NCBI GenBank assembly: GCA_036736205.1
Contig: DAINMX010000001.1
Span: 30,053 to 94,052, forward strand
Length of the DNA: 64,000 bases
DNA from: XYA12-FULL-58-9 sp001798605
GTDB lineage: Bacteria > Myxococcota > XYA12-FULL-58-9
Reading direction: 5' to 3'
In this document: positions 36,965 through 45,190 of the stretch, piece by piece
How the letters are laid out: each line of letters opens with the position of its first letter
Numbering within the stretch: the stretch's first letter is position 1
Position numbers and translations under genes: made by a program
Notes under the pieces: generated by a model
What the model was told of the DNA's origin: nothing
The model's database searches: none
What the model saw: only the letters and a program-made list of their open reading frames with translations

Positions 36965-38584
36965 TCAATTGACAATCCAGGTGACAAAACTCGAATGGCG
37001 GGCAACGAGCACCGTTGCGATCAAGAGCAGCCCGACGAAGTAGCTCTGCTTGTCGCGCAACGCGAAGGCAACGGGATCACTATCCATATTCCCACGACAA
37101 GTAACCAGCCACATGCGGGCGATCCAGTAGAGCAACATGGGAATGGCGAGCAACAGCCACGTCGGTGCGTCGTAGATCTGGGTAGCGGCGTGGGTCGTTA
37201 GGTAGAACCCCAAGACAACGGGGGATGCGACGCCCGTGGCCACCCCGAAGCCAATGATCACCGGTGTGTCTTGTGCGACATAACCACGGCCGTTCGAGCG
37301 AACTGCGTCCACGTGGTTGCTATGGGTGCCCCCATCGGCAGGTCCGGCCGAATTCCCAATGTCGTTTGGCTGACGCGTGGAGGGCATCCGTAACAGCTCC
37401 GTCGCACGTTTGATGAGCGCCAGAGAAAGAAAGAAGAACAGCGCGAAAACCAGCAGCCATTGCGAGACAGGTGTCGTGGTAGCCGCGGCTCCCGCAAAAA
37501 TACGAACGACATACAGGCCAGCCAGGATCACGACGTCGACGATGGCGGCGCGCTTGAAGAACGCGCTGTAGGTCAGAGAGATCACACAATAGATTGTGAG
37601 TGCCAAAAGAAAGGAAGAGGGCAACATGAGCGCTGCGAGGGTGCCGCCAACCGTGAGCAGCACCAAGCCAGCGATGCCGGCCAGAACGAGGCTGATATCG
37701 CCCTGGGCGAGGGGTCGACGACATTTGCGCGAATGCAGTCGATCTGCCTGCAGATCCAAGAGGTCGTTAAACAGATAGGTTGCCGACGCAACGATGGACA
37801 AGCTAAGGAACGCGAAGGCGCCATCAATGACTGTTGGGAGATTGCCGTATCTGTGCGCCAAGATGACGGGGATGAAGACAATCAGGTTTTTTGCCCATTG
37901 GTGCGGGCGCATGGCCCGAAGCAGACTCGAGAATCGCGACGTGTCGCGAAAAAACACGCGCTGGTGCTCGACCCCGTAACGCTGCATTCGACCATCGGCG
38001 CCTACCGTGCGGCTGCGCGGAACCCCGGCTACAGCTCGTAACTTTGCCCTTTGCCAAATCGGCCGATCATGTTGGCTGTTACCAATATATTCGAACTGAC
38101 CGTCTGGACATTGTTCGAGTATCAGCTCGAGTTTTGACGAGCCAATTAGATTTTTCACGCCGTCGCTCGCGAGAAGATCGGAAAAGCAGCCAAGGTGCTC
38201 TATCACGGTGCGAGCAACAGCAGCGTCTGCACCCGTGGCCAGTATGGTGGGTCGTCCCTGTCGGTGCTGGGCACGAACATAGTTGAGCACCGTCTGATCA
38301 TAGGGCCAACAGGCCACGTCGGAAGCAGCGAGATGCGCCACTCGTTGTTTGAGATACGCACGACCGCGAAGAAGCCAGAAAAATAGCAGAAACAGCACCC
38401 AGGGTTGCTCCTTGAGAACGGCCGCCAGACCCTCGTGTAGGGAGTCAGTCTTGAGCAGGGTGCCATCGAGGTCGACATACAGTGGCAAGGAATCCACAGA
38501 TGAGCTGTCTGTCTCCCCTATGATGCCATCGCGGTCGACGGACAACGCCAAGGAATCTCCATTTGTGACGGGACCCTCGCTCAC
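36965..38584 (-). CDS. HAD phosphatase-UbiA fusion, DPPR synthase-like
   Basis: The 539-residue protein starts at GTG 38584, overlapping the stop of the DprE1-like gene (GTGA). Residues about 35-215 are a HAD phosphatase with motif VDLDGT (D38, D40), LATGAD and GNSQHD. Residues about 235-539 are a UbiA prenyltransferase with about 8 helices and the NDLLDLQADRLHSRKCRRPL diphosphate-binding motif. UbiA proteins of this type (Rv3806c, NoeC) join phosphoribose to decaprenyl or a similar lipid phosphate, and the HAD domain would remove the 5'-phosphate. In mycobacteria the phosphatase is a separate protein. An odd feature is an 18-residue partial repeat of motif I in the first 50 residues (see repeat entry). 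Confidence 0.85.
   Translation of the reverse strand: MSEGPVTNGDSLALSVDRDGIIGETDSSSVDSLPLYVDLDGTLLKTDSLHEGLAAVLKEQPWVLFLLFFWLLRGRAYLKQRVAHLAASDVACWPYDQTVLNYVRAQHRQGRPTILATGADAAVARTVIEHLGCFSDLLASDGVKNLIGSSKLELILEQCPDGQFEYIGNSQHDRPIWQRAKLRAVAGVPRSRTVGADGRMQRYGVEHQRVFFRDTSRFSSLLRAMRPHQWAKNLIVFIPVILAHRYGNLPTVIDGAFAFLSLSIVASATYLFNDLLDLQADRLHSRKCRRPLAQGDISLVLAGIAGLVLLTVGGTLAALMLPSSFLLALTIYCVISLTYSAFFKRAAIVDVVILAGLYVVRIFAGAAATTTPVSQWLLVFALFFFLSLALIKRATELLRMPSTRQPNDIGNSAGPADGGTHSNHVDAVRSNGRGYVAQDTPVIIGFGVATGVASPVVLGFYLTTHAATQIYDAPTWLLLAIPMLLYWIARMWLVTCRGNMDSDPVAFALRDKQSYFVGLLLIATVLVARHSSFVTWIVN
38441..38557 (-). repeat. Tandem duplicated HAD motif I region within the UbiA fusion gene
   Basis: Residues 10-27 (DSLALSVDRDGIIGETDS) and 31-48 (DSLPLYVDLDGTLLKTDS) of the protein align without gaps, 63 nt apart. 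Only the second has an intact DxDGT motif; the first has DRDGI. DNA copies are 38504-38557 and 38441-38494. Confidence 0.85.
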
Positions 38585-39924
38585 CGCACGCCTCCACGGG
38601 CACCATCGACACGGCGCCAGAAGCTCGAGGAGAATGCCGGATCGACATATTGGCAGAAGCCGTCGAGTTTGTGAAAGCTCAGGCGGAACATATCCGGACT
38701 CATCCTCGCGTCCTTGGCGGGGTAAAGAGCGCCACCGGCGCCACCGACGATGCGGTCCAAGCGCTCCAAAAAGCGCAGGGTCTTGTCGCCTTGAAAAGGA
38801 AAGTCGATTGCCAAGGTGCAGCCATGCCGAGGAAAGGACAGCAGACCGCGAGGCTTCTTGTCACCGAACATTTTTAGCACGGTGAGGAAGGCGCTACAGG
38901 GACCGTTTGATATCTCGCGAATCATCTCGGCAACAGGTGCTTCACCGGCGGCTTTGGGAATGACGCATTGGTATTGCAAAAACCCACGCGGTCCGTAGAT
39001 GCGATTCCACTCGCCAATGGCATCGAGTGGGTAGAAGAACCCATCGTAGTGTGACGTGGTCTCACCGCTGCCGCCTCGGTTCTTCATGTAATAGGCAACA
39101 TTGAAGGCTTTCATCGACCAACTGTTGAGGGCCCAATTTGGCATCGGCAACGGAATTGACCATTGCCGCGTGGTGACGCGGGGGACCCTCCCCTGGTCTA
39201 TGGCCGGCGCGTTGTTGCCACGAAAAAAGACGCCGCGCCCACTGCGGCGTCCTCTGGCTGTCGCGTCAAACCAGGCTACAGCATGTTGGTAAGTGGGCTC
39301 TGAATCCTTTGAGAGAGCGAAGAACTCATCGAGGCTATCGAAGCACAAGGACTCGGCGCGGATGAAGGGGCTTTCGATGGAGGTCAATGTGAAGTCGGCA
39401 GAGAGGATGAGGCCCGTAAGACCCAAGCCACCGATGGTCGCGGCAAAAAAGTCAGGGTTCTCCGTGGGAGAGCATTGGAGTATTTGGCCGTCCGAGCGCA
39501 ACAGCTCGAGGCGCACAACATGATCGCCAAAGGTGCCAGCCACATGGTGGTTCTTGCCGTGCACATCGTTGGCGATGGCGCCGCCGACGGTGACGAACTT
39601 GGTCCCCGGGGTCACGGACAAAAACCATCCGCGCGGAACAATGAGCTGCAGAATGGACGCCAACGAAACGCCCGCTTCGCAGCGAATGAGGCCGCGTTCT
39701 GAATCGAATGAAATGCGGTCCATCCCCGTGGTCAACAACAGAGTGCCGCCGCCATTGAGACAACTGTCACCGTAACTGCGACCGAGGCCGTAGGGGAGTA
39801 CCCTCTCCCCTTCTGCCAATTCGAGACATGGTTTCGCATCTATGAAGGAGAGCAACCGAGTGCGCCGAGCTGGTCGCTCTGGATAGCGTCCCCAGGATAA
39901 CTGTTTGTTTGTGTCGGCGAACAT
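38581..39924 (-). CDS. DprE1-like decaprenylphosphoryl-ribose 2'-oxidase (FAD)
   Basis: The 447-residue protein is a VAO/GMC-fold FAD oxidase. It has the DprE1-family FAD motif LPYGLGRSYGDSCLN (43-57) and the signature TPGTKFVTVGGAIANDVHGK (105-124) followed by NHHVAGTFG. Near the C-terminus are YPAKDARM (K404, equivalent to the catalytic Lys of mycobacterial DprE1) and GCTLAIDFPF. By that alignment, the position of mycobacterial Cys387 is Ala 372. DprE1 oxidises decaprenyl-phosphoryl-ribose to the keto form; DprE2 then gives the arabinose lipid. It is coupled to the UbiA fusion by GTGA and lies 24 nt after the GT-C gene. No DprE2-like reductase is in the window. Confidence 0.88.
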   Translation of the reverse strand: MFADTNKQLSWGRYPERPARRTRLLSFIDAKPCLELAEGERVLPYGLGRSYGDSCLNGGGTLLLTTGMDRISFDSERGLIRCEAGVSLASILQLIVPRGWFLSVTPGTKFVTVGGAIANDVHGKNHHVAGTFGDHVVRLELLRSDGQILQCSPTENPDFFAATIGGLGLTGLILSADFTLTSIESPFIRAESLCFDSLDEFFALSKDSEPTYQHAVAWFDATARGRRSGRGVFFRGNNAPAIDQGRVPRVTTRQWSIPLPMPNWALNSWSMKAFNVAYYMKNRGGSGETTSHYDGFFYPLDAIGEWNRIYGPRGFLQYQCVIPKAAGEAPVAEMIREISNGPCSAFLTVLKMFGDKKPRGLLSFPRHGCTLAIDFPFQGDKTLRFLERLDRIVGGAGGALYPAKDARMSPDMFRLSFHKLDGFCQYVDPAFSSSFWRRVDGARGGVR

Positions 39925-39948
39925 CTGTCGGCGTTCCGTTTGGCGAAC

Positions 39949-41676
39949 CTAAAGGGTGTCCTTCCTCTGTAGCACGACCAGCGGGCCGATGGGGAACAGC
40001 TCTTGATATTCTGCCTTCAGATATTTTTCCAAATCCTCTCCCAATCTCTTCGACTCGACTTGAAAGATGAACCTGACGGGTCGCGCTCGCAGCTCGCCGA
40101 GGAGGTCTCGCTCCACCGCAAGGCCCTGTTCGGATTCGGCATAGAGATAGGTCCAAAGATTGATGTAGCTGGTGTTGTTGGGGCGATCGCAGATGTAGTT
40201 GAGTAGAGAGTAGGTTGGCAAAAAAATGACGGGTTCGTCGGTGGCGGTGTTTTTCTCGACAAATTGCCTCAGATGGGAAATCCAGGCACCGTCCTTCCAT
40301 GACACATAAACTATTTCATTGCGCATTCGCAGTTGGAAGGGAAAACCGCGCAAGGTGGTTATGCCGTAAGGATCCAGAGTGTTTGCTGTGGTGAAAGAGA
40401 ATAGGCCAACGAAGCACAGAGGTACCAAGGCAACCAATGCACCTTTTACGGCCGCTCTCAAAAATCGATGCAGCGATTTCACAAATTCGCTGCCACGCAG
40501 AACTCGGTCGATGCCGTGGTATGCAAGGATGACAAAGAGGATCCAGGCGACGTGATAGCTCTGGAATATGCGAATCGGCGTGAATGCAAGGTACGCGGGA
40601 ACGAGTGCGGCGGCGGCCATGGTGCAGATGGCAAACAGAGGGAATCGCATCGCTGCCGGGAGCGGCCAACGAAACAGGGCAACCGTGCCAGCCACCACCG
40701 TCAACGCCGGTCCAGCCAAGAGCACCAAGATGATGAGGTCGCTGGAGAACAGGTGACGCATCCTCGGGAGGGTGAGCTCCGCCTTGCTCGCCGTGTAGGC
40801 AGGCGTCTCGACAAACAGTTGCTTGAGCATGGGCACCAATGCCCCGTGGTGGTGCAGATAATAGAGGCCTGGCCCGAGGAGAACGGCGATCGTTGCGGAG
40901 AAGATCCCCAGGTGCACGAGGACTCGGCGAATGGCACGCACACGATTGAGACCAAGGCGATCAACGCGATCGGCCCGCGATCCATCCAAGAGGTTGGTGT
41001 ACAGGATGGTGATACCGGCGATTCCCGTCGCAGATATGCCCATGTCCTGACGGAAGAATAACGCGAAAGCCGTACTCGCACCGAGGAGACACACCCGCGC
41101 CGGGGAAGGTCGCGCGTGGTACAGCAGGGCGCAATAGAGAGGGAGCAAGCCGCAGAGTGCGTAGTATGACTTGAACCAAGGGCCAGGAATCAAAGCCACA
41201 ACAAGAGCGGGGATGATGGCGGTGGCGCGAGGTACCTGCCTCGCACCAATGAGAAACACCAAAGTGGCGCTGAGGGCTCGGACCACGACCCACATCCAGC
41301 GAGTAACCAGGTAGCTGTCGCCAAAGAGGCCAAACAGGCCAGCCACGGCGTAAATGCGGCCTGGGGAATAGAAATAATGGCGAAAATCGACAAAAGGAAT
41401 TTGGCCGGCCAAGACCCGTTGTGCCGCCAAGAGGAGATTGCCATCATCGCCAAGGGCGAGACCCCGATTGACCGTCAGCGCTCCAACGCAAAATGCCACG
41501 CAGAACACCCCAAAAGCCACAAGCGCATCCAAGGGGCCAGAATCGTGGCTCTGGTCTTGGCTCAGGTTTTGGCTTTGGCTTTGGCTTTGGCTTTGGCTTT
41601 GGTCTTGGTTTTGGTTTTGGCCTTGGCTGTGGGACTTCTCGGTCATCATCGGAGATCGCCAGCAATATTTGGACAA
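39949..41676 (-). CDS. GT-C-type membrane glycosyltransferase (PMT/ArnT-like fold)
   Basis: The frame of 575 residues has an N-terminal polar tail made of Gln/Asn/Ser/Asp (residues about 16-45), then about 10 to 11 membrane helices. The first periplasmic loop has NRGLALGDDGNLLLAAQRVL and FVDFRHYFYSPGR, a GT-C style acidic loop. The C-terminal part is soluble (residues 440-575). GT-C enzymes transfer sugar from polyprenyl phosphates to an acceptor outside the cytosol. First gene of the operon with DprE1 and UbiA, so an arabinofuranosyl or ribofuranosyl transferase is a fair guess. The start is open: a TTG at 41676 or an ATG at 41649; neither has a strong ribosome-binding site. Confidence 0.72.
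   Translation of the reverse strand: MSKYCWRSPMMTEKSHSQGQNQNQDQSQSQSQSQSQNLSQDQSHDSGPLDALVAFGVFCVAFCVGALTVNRGLALGDDGNLLLAAQRVLAGQIPFVDFRHYFYSPGRIYAVAGLFGLFGDSYLVTRWMWVVVRALSATLVFLIGARQVPRATAIIPALVVALIPGPWFKSYYALCGLLPLYCALLYHARPSPARVCLLGASTAFALFFRQDMGISATGIAGITILYTNLLDGSRADRVDRLGLNRVRAIRRVLVHLGIFSATIAVLLGPGLYYLHHHGALVPMLKQLFVETPAYTASKAELTLPRMRHLFSSDLIILVLLAGPALTVVAGTVALFRWPLPAAMRFPLFAICTMAAAALVPAYLAFTPIRIFQSYHVAWILFVILAYHGIDRVLRGSEFVKSLHRFLRAAVKGALVALVPLCFVGLFSFTTANTLDPYGITTLRGFPFQLRMRNEIVYVSWKDGAWISHLRQFVEKNTATDEPVIFLPTYSLLNYICDRPNNTSYINLWTYLYAESEQGLAVERDLLGELRARPVRFIFQVESKRLGEDLEKYLKAEYQELFPIGPLVVLQRKDTL
41551..41630. repeat. Low-complexity repeat encoding a Gln/Ser/Asn tail
   Basis: The plus strand shows a run of TTGGCT-like 6-bp units, with purer copies at about 41569-41610. 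On the minus strand it encodes alternating Q with S, N or D at the N-terminus of the GT-C protein. Confidence 0.85.
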
Positions 41677-41784
41677 CGCGAGCCTGATTTTGGATTGAAG
41701 AAAATATTCAATCGGCTGCAGACAATTTGACGCATTTGGGCTATATCCCCCGGATTAATCTGGGCTCAAAGAGGAAAAATTGCT

Positions 41785-43911
41785 ATGGCACAAGTCCTTT
41801 TCCGATTCACTCTCGCCGCAGCGGTTGTCATGGCTGTGGCATGTGGCGAAGAAGACAAACCCACTCCAGCGAAGATTCTCACCAACTGTATAGATGTCGA
41901 TGGTGACGGGTACGGCACTGGGACCTGTGCTGGTACGGACTGCAACGACGGCGATGCGGACAATTGGACCTCGTGTGCCACCTGTGTCGACACCGATGCC
42001 GACGGCTACTTCGTCGGCTGTGACAAGTACGCGGTCATCAGCGGACCCGACTGCAACGACACCCTCGCCCATTGCACCAGCGACTGCACCGACCTAGACG
42101 CGGATGGCTGGTGTGTCGGCAACGACTGCGACGACGCCCTCGCCCACTGCGGTGCCAGTTGCACCGACCTTGACTCGGACGGTTGGTGCGTTGGCAACGA
42201 CTGCAACGACGCCGATGCCGACAATTGGTCCGCATGCGATACCTGCGTCGACACCGACTCCGACGGTTACTTCGTCGGCTGCGACAGCTACACCGTGATC
42301 ACCGGGCCTGACTGCGACGACACCCTCGCTCACTGCACCAGCGACTGCACCGACGTTGACTCAGACGGTTGGTGCGCCGACACGGACTGTGACGATGCCT
42401 TGGCGCACTGTGGCGCGAGTTGCACCGACCTTGATTCGGACGGTTGGTGTGTTGGCAACGACTGTAACGACGCCGATGCCGACAATTGGTCCGCATGCGA
42501 TACCTGCGTCGACACCGACGCCGACGGTTACTTTGTCGGCTGCGACAGCTACACCGTAATCACCGGTCCCGACTGCGACGACACCCTCGCCCACTGCACC
42601 AGCGACTGCACCGACGTTGACTCAGACGGTTGGTGCGCCGACACGGACTGTGACGAAGCCTTGGCGCACTGTGACGCCGATTGCACCGATGCTGACTCAG
42701 ACGGCTGGTGTGTGGGTAATGACTGTCTGGATACCGACGCGAACAATTGGGTTTCCTGCGACACCTGTGTGGATGACGACCTTGACGAGTACTTTGTCCA
42801 TTGTGATGCCTACACCTCGATTACCGGTCCGGACTGCAACGACACCATGGATATCTGCACCACCGACTGTTCCTCGGAGGAATGTGGCAGTTGCACGGAC
42901 ATCGATATGGATACCTGGTGCGACGACGTGGATTGCAACGACAACGATGTGAACAATTGGCTTTCCTGCGCGAGCTGTGTTGACACCGATACCGACACCT
43001 ACTTCGTTGGTTGCGATGCCTATGTGACCATCACCGGGCCAGATTGCGATGATGCCAAGTCGGACTGCACCACCGACTGCACCCTGGCCCAATGCATTTG
43101 CGTCGATGAGGACGATGACGGTCATTGCTCCACCGACGACTGCAGCGATAGCGACATAAACAACTGGGTTTCCTGCGATACCTGTGTGGACGAAGACAAC
43201 GACAGCAATTACGTCGGTTGTGATGCTTACACCACCATCGACGGGCCGGATTGCTTCGATCGCAACGACATGTGCACCGACACGTGCGACTACGCGTGCT
43301 GTGTCTGGGTGAAGGGCAACTACTCGTGGGTTGATATCTCGTCGAGCGGGGCCGACCTCGGCATTGGCTCCGAGGACGACAGTTGGGCTGATGGTACTGC
43401 AATCGGTTTTTCTTTCCCGTTCTTTGGCCAGAGCTTTGAGAGTGTCAGTGTGAACACAAATGGCATGTTGAATATGGGAGAAGGAAGTGGATACGCAAAT
43501 AACGATCCCATACCGAACACCAATATGCCGGACAATATCATTGCACCCCTGTGGGATGACTTGAGTGCAAGCACCGTGGCCTCAACCGTGATTCGCAGCC
43601 AGACCATCCCCGGCCCCGTCGCTCGATTTGTTGTGACCTGGGAAGACACGGCGTTCTACGGCAACGCAGATTCAAGCATGACCTTCCAAGTGATCCTCAC
43701 AGCGGCGGGCGGCATTCAATTCCAGTACGCTTCCAACAGTGATCTCTCCGATACTCAGGGGCAAGGCGACTCAGCCACAATGGGTGTCGAGTGGGGGAGC
43801 GGCACGGATACTCAAGGTGTTCCATACTCCTACGACGAGGCGGTTCTCGATGGCGATTCTCTTGCCTGGGGCTCGAGCACTCTCGAGTTGATGTGCCCAG
43901 CCCCGCAATGA
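41785..43911 (+). CDS. Asp/Cys-repeat lipoprotein with a C-terminal beta-sandwich
   Basis: The 708-residue protein follows GAGGAA (41771-41776). Its lipobox is MAVAC. Residues about 35-510 are repeats full of paired DxDxDG and Cys motifs (CTDLDSDGWCVGNDCNDADA, GPDCDDTLAHC). Six main units share D-x-Y-F-V-x-C-D. Three spacings are 87 residues (261 nt) and the last two are 70 and 69. The Cys-Asp pattern is akin to MopE-type calcium-binding proteins, which stay at the surface. Residues about 515-708 form a sandwich like a nidogen or related extracellular module (VNTNGMLNMG, IIAPLWDDL, FQVILTAAGGIQFQYA). Calcium binding is inferred. Confidence 0.82.
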   Translation: MAQVLFRFTLAAAVVMAVACGEEDKPTPAKILTNCIDVDGDGYGTGTCAGTDCNDGDADNWTSCATCVDTDADGYFVGCDKYAVISGPDCNDTLAHCTSDCTDLDADGWCVGNDCDDALAHCGASCTDLDSDGWCVGNDCNDADADNWSACDTCVDTDSDGYFVGCDSYTVITGPDCDDTLAHCTSDCTDVDSDGWCADTDCDDALAHCGASCTDLDSDGWCVGNDCNDADADNWSACDTCVDTDADGYFVGCDSYTVITGPDCDDTLAHCTSDCTDVDSDGWCADTDCDEALAHCDADCTDADSDGWCVGNDCLDTDANNWVSCDTCVDDDLDEYFVHCDAYTSITGPDCNDTMDICTTDCSSEECGSCTDIDMDTWCDDVDCNDNDVNNWLSCASCVDTDTDTYFVGCDAYVTITGPDCDDAKSDCTTDCTLAQCICVDEDDDGHCSTDDCSDSDINNWVSCDTCVDEDNDSNYVGCDAYTTIDGPDCFDRNDMCTDTCDYACCVWVKGNYSWVDISSSGADLGIGSEDDSWADGTAIGFSFPFFGQSFESVSVNTNGMLNMGEGSGYANNDPIPNTNMPDNIIAPLWDDLSASTVASTVIRSQTIPGPVARFVVTWEDTAFYGNADSSMTFQVILTAAGGIQFQYASNSDLSDTQGQGDSATMGVEWGSGTDTQGVPYSYDEAVLDGDSLAWGSSTLELMCPAPQ
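42001..43230 (+). repeat. Six protein-coding repeat units, 261-bp period
   Basis: The codons for the D-x-Y-F-V motif begin at 42001, 42262, 42523, 42784, 42994 and 43201. The first three intervals are exactly 261 bp, the last two 210 and 207 bp. Units beginning at 42262 and 42523 are nearly identical in DNA. This is a coding repeat and not a CRISPR. Confidence 0.9.
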
Positions 43912-43967
43912 TGTGTGAGGTCTGCGTCTAAGCACTCGGTCACTCCGGGGTGCACAGTCTTGGCGGT

Positions 43968-44912
43968 CTATTGCGATCCCATCGAGACCACCGGCGGCAA
44001 GATATCGATGCTGCCGCCGAACCCGGCCATGAGAAACGGCGTGCCGCTGATATACCGATGGGAAAGGTGGACGCCGACAATCAGCAAACCGTAGACCCGT
44101 GTCATCCCCAACAGCTCCGTGGGCATCCACATGGCGACGGCACCGAGGCGATGATTGTCGACCTTTGTTCCCAGGACTTCTCGTACATCATAGAAGCCAC
44201 CCACAATGAGTTTGTCATCGTCGCGCAACGTCAGCTCGGTACCCAATATGGCGCGGTTCACCAATAGCCAGTCGACCGACTCCATGGGCAACCCGTACCA
44301 GTTTTCAAATACGATGGGGGCATCGGACAAGACGCGATAGTGGTTGGCCTCCGTGGTGTTTTGGAACACCACCGGGCCGATCTTCATACGCACCTCGGGG
44401 ATTAGGCGGATGTTGTGGGCGCCGGTGATCTCCTCACCGTCGAAGTGGAGGCGAACCGGCTCGCTCCAATCATCATGGATTGAATCAAAGGTGAGTAACC
44501 CCGCATAGCCGTGGAAATACATGAAGGCGTACTCCGCTCGCAGGCGCAGGATCTGCAAGGGCTGCCATTGCACGGCCACGAGGTAACGGCCATAGGCGGG
44601 GTTGATATCAGCACCGACGGTGGCCTGCAGGTGCGCCTTATCGAACAGTGGATTGACGTCGCGGTGATAGGTGTAGCGACGATTGAGGGCGGTGCGCAGG
44701 GCGATGCCTTTGGGATTGTAAACGACGTAGAGGTCGACATCGGCGAACACCGTCGGCTCTTTTGATGACTCTGGCCCGCTCATCGGGGTAGCTTCAGCGG
44801 CGCTGGTGGTGGCGCCGTCGCTGGCCGTCTCCTTGGGCGCAGCCACTGCCGCATTGTCTGTCGCTGCCGATATGGAAATCATCATCGCCAGAGCAGCAAC
44901 ACCAAGAGCCAT
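43968..44912 (-). CDS. Hypothetical exported protein, possible outer-membrane barrel
   Basis: The 314-residue protein starts at ATG 44912 after a near-perfect ribosome-binding site (AGGAGGTGAT on the minus strand). It has a signal peptide (VAALAMMISISAATDNAAVA). Later parts alternate polar and aromatic residues (GRYLVAVQWQPLQILRLRAE, YAFMYFHGYAGLLTF, DDKLIVGGFYDVREVL) as in beta-barrel strands. No family was recognised. It converges with the Asp/Cys-repeat lipoprotein gene and diverges from acetate kinase. Confidence 0.6.
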   Translation of the reverse strand: MALGVAALAMMISISAATDNAAVAAPKETASDGATTSAAEATPMSGPESSKEPTVFADVDLYVVYNPKGIALRTALNRRYTYHRDVNPLFDKAHLQATVGADINPAYGRYLVAVQWQPLQILRLRAEYAFMYFHGYAGLLTFDSIHDDWSEPVRLHFDGEEITGAHNIRLIPEVRMKIGPVVFQNTTEANHYRVLSDAPIVFENWYGLPMESVDWLLVNRAILGTELTLRDDDKLIVGGFYDVREVLGTKVDNHRLGAVAMWMPTELLGMTRVYGLLIVGVHLSHRYISGTPFLMAGFGGSIDILPPVVSMGSQ

Positions 44913-45190
44913 CGATCACCTCCTAAGTGCGCAAGAACTGCCCGCCTGATGTTGCTCGGGGTTTGCGGTGCGGGTCAAGCTGTGACTTGCACAATCGAGG
45001 CGAAAGAGGCAATCCCTTTGTGGACCATCCCGAGTTTGTCGAGCTCATCAACAATTTTTGAATATCACTGCCGCACCATCAATGCGACCGATGCGACCGC
45101 AACACTGTTGAACCCGCGGCTAAGTTGTGGCCAACATGACACTGGCTGCTCCCAAGGGGTACGGAGCATTTTTAGAAATTAGAGGAAGTC

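Noticed and set aside
42001..43230. Regular repeats that could look like a CRISPR array
   Set aside because: The period is 261 bp, the units encode protein, and spacers are not unique sequence.
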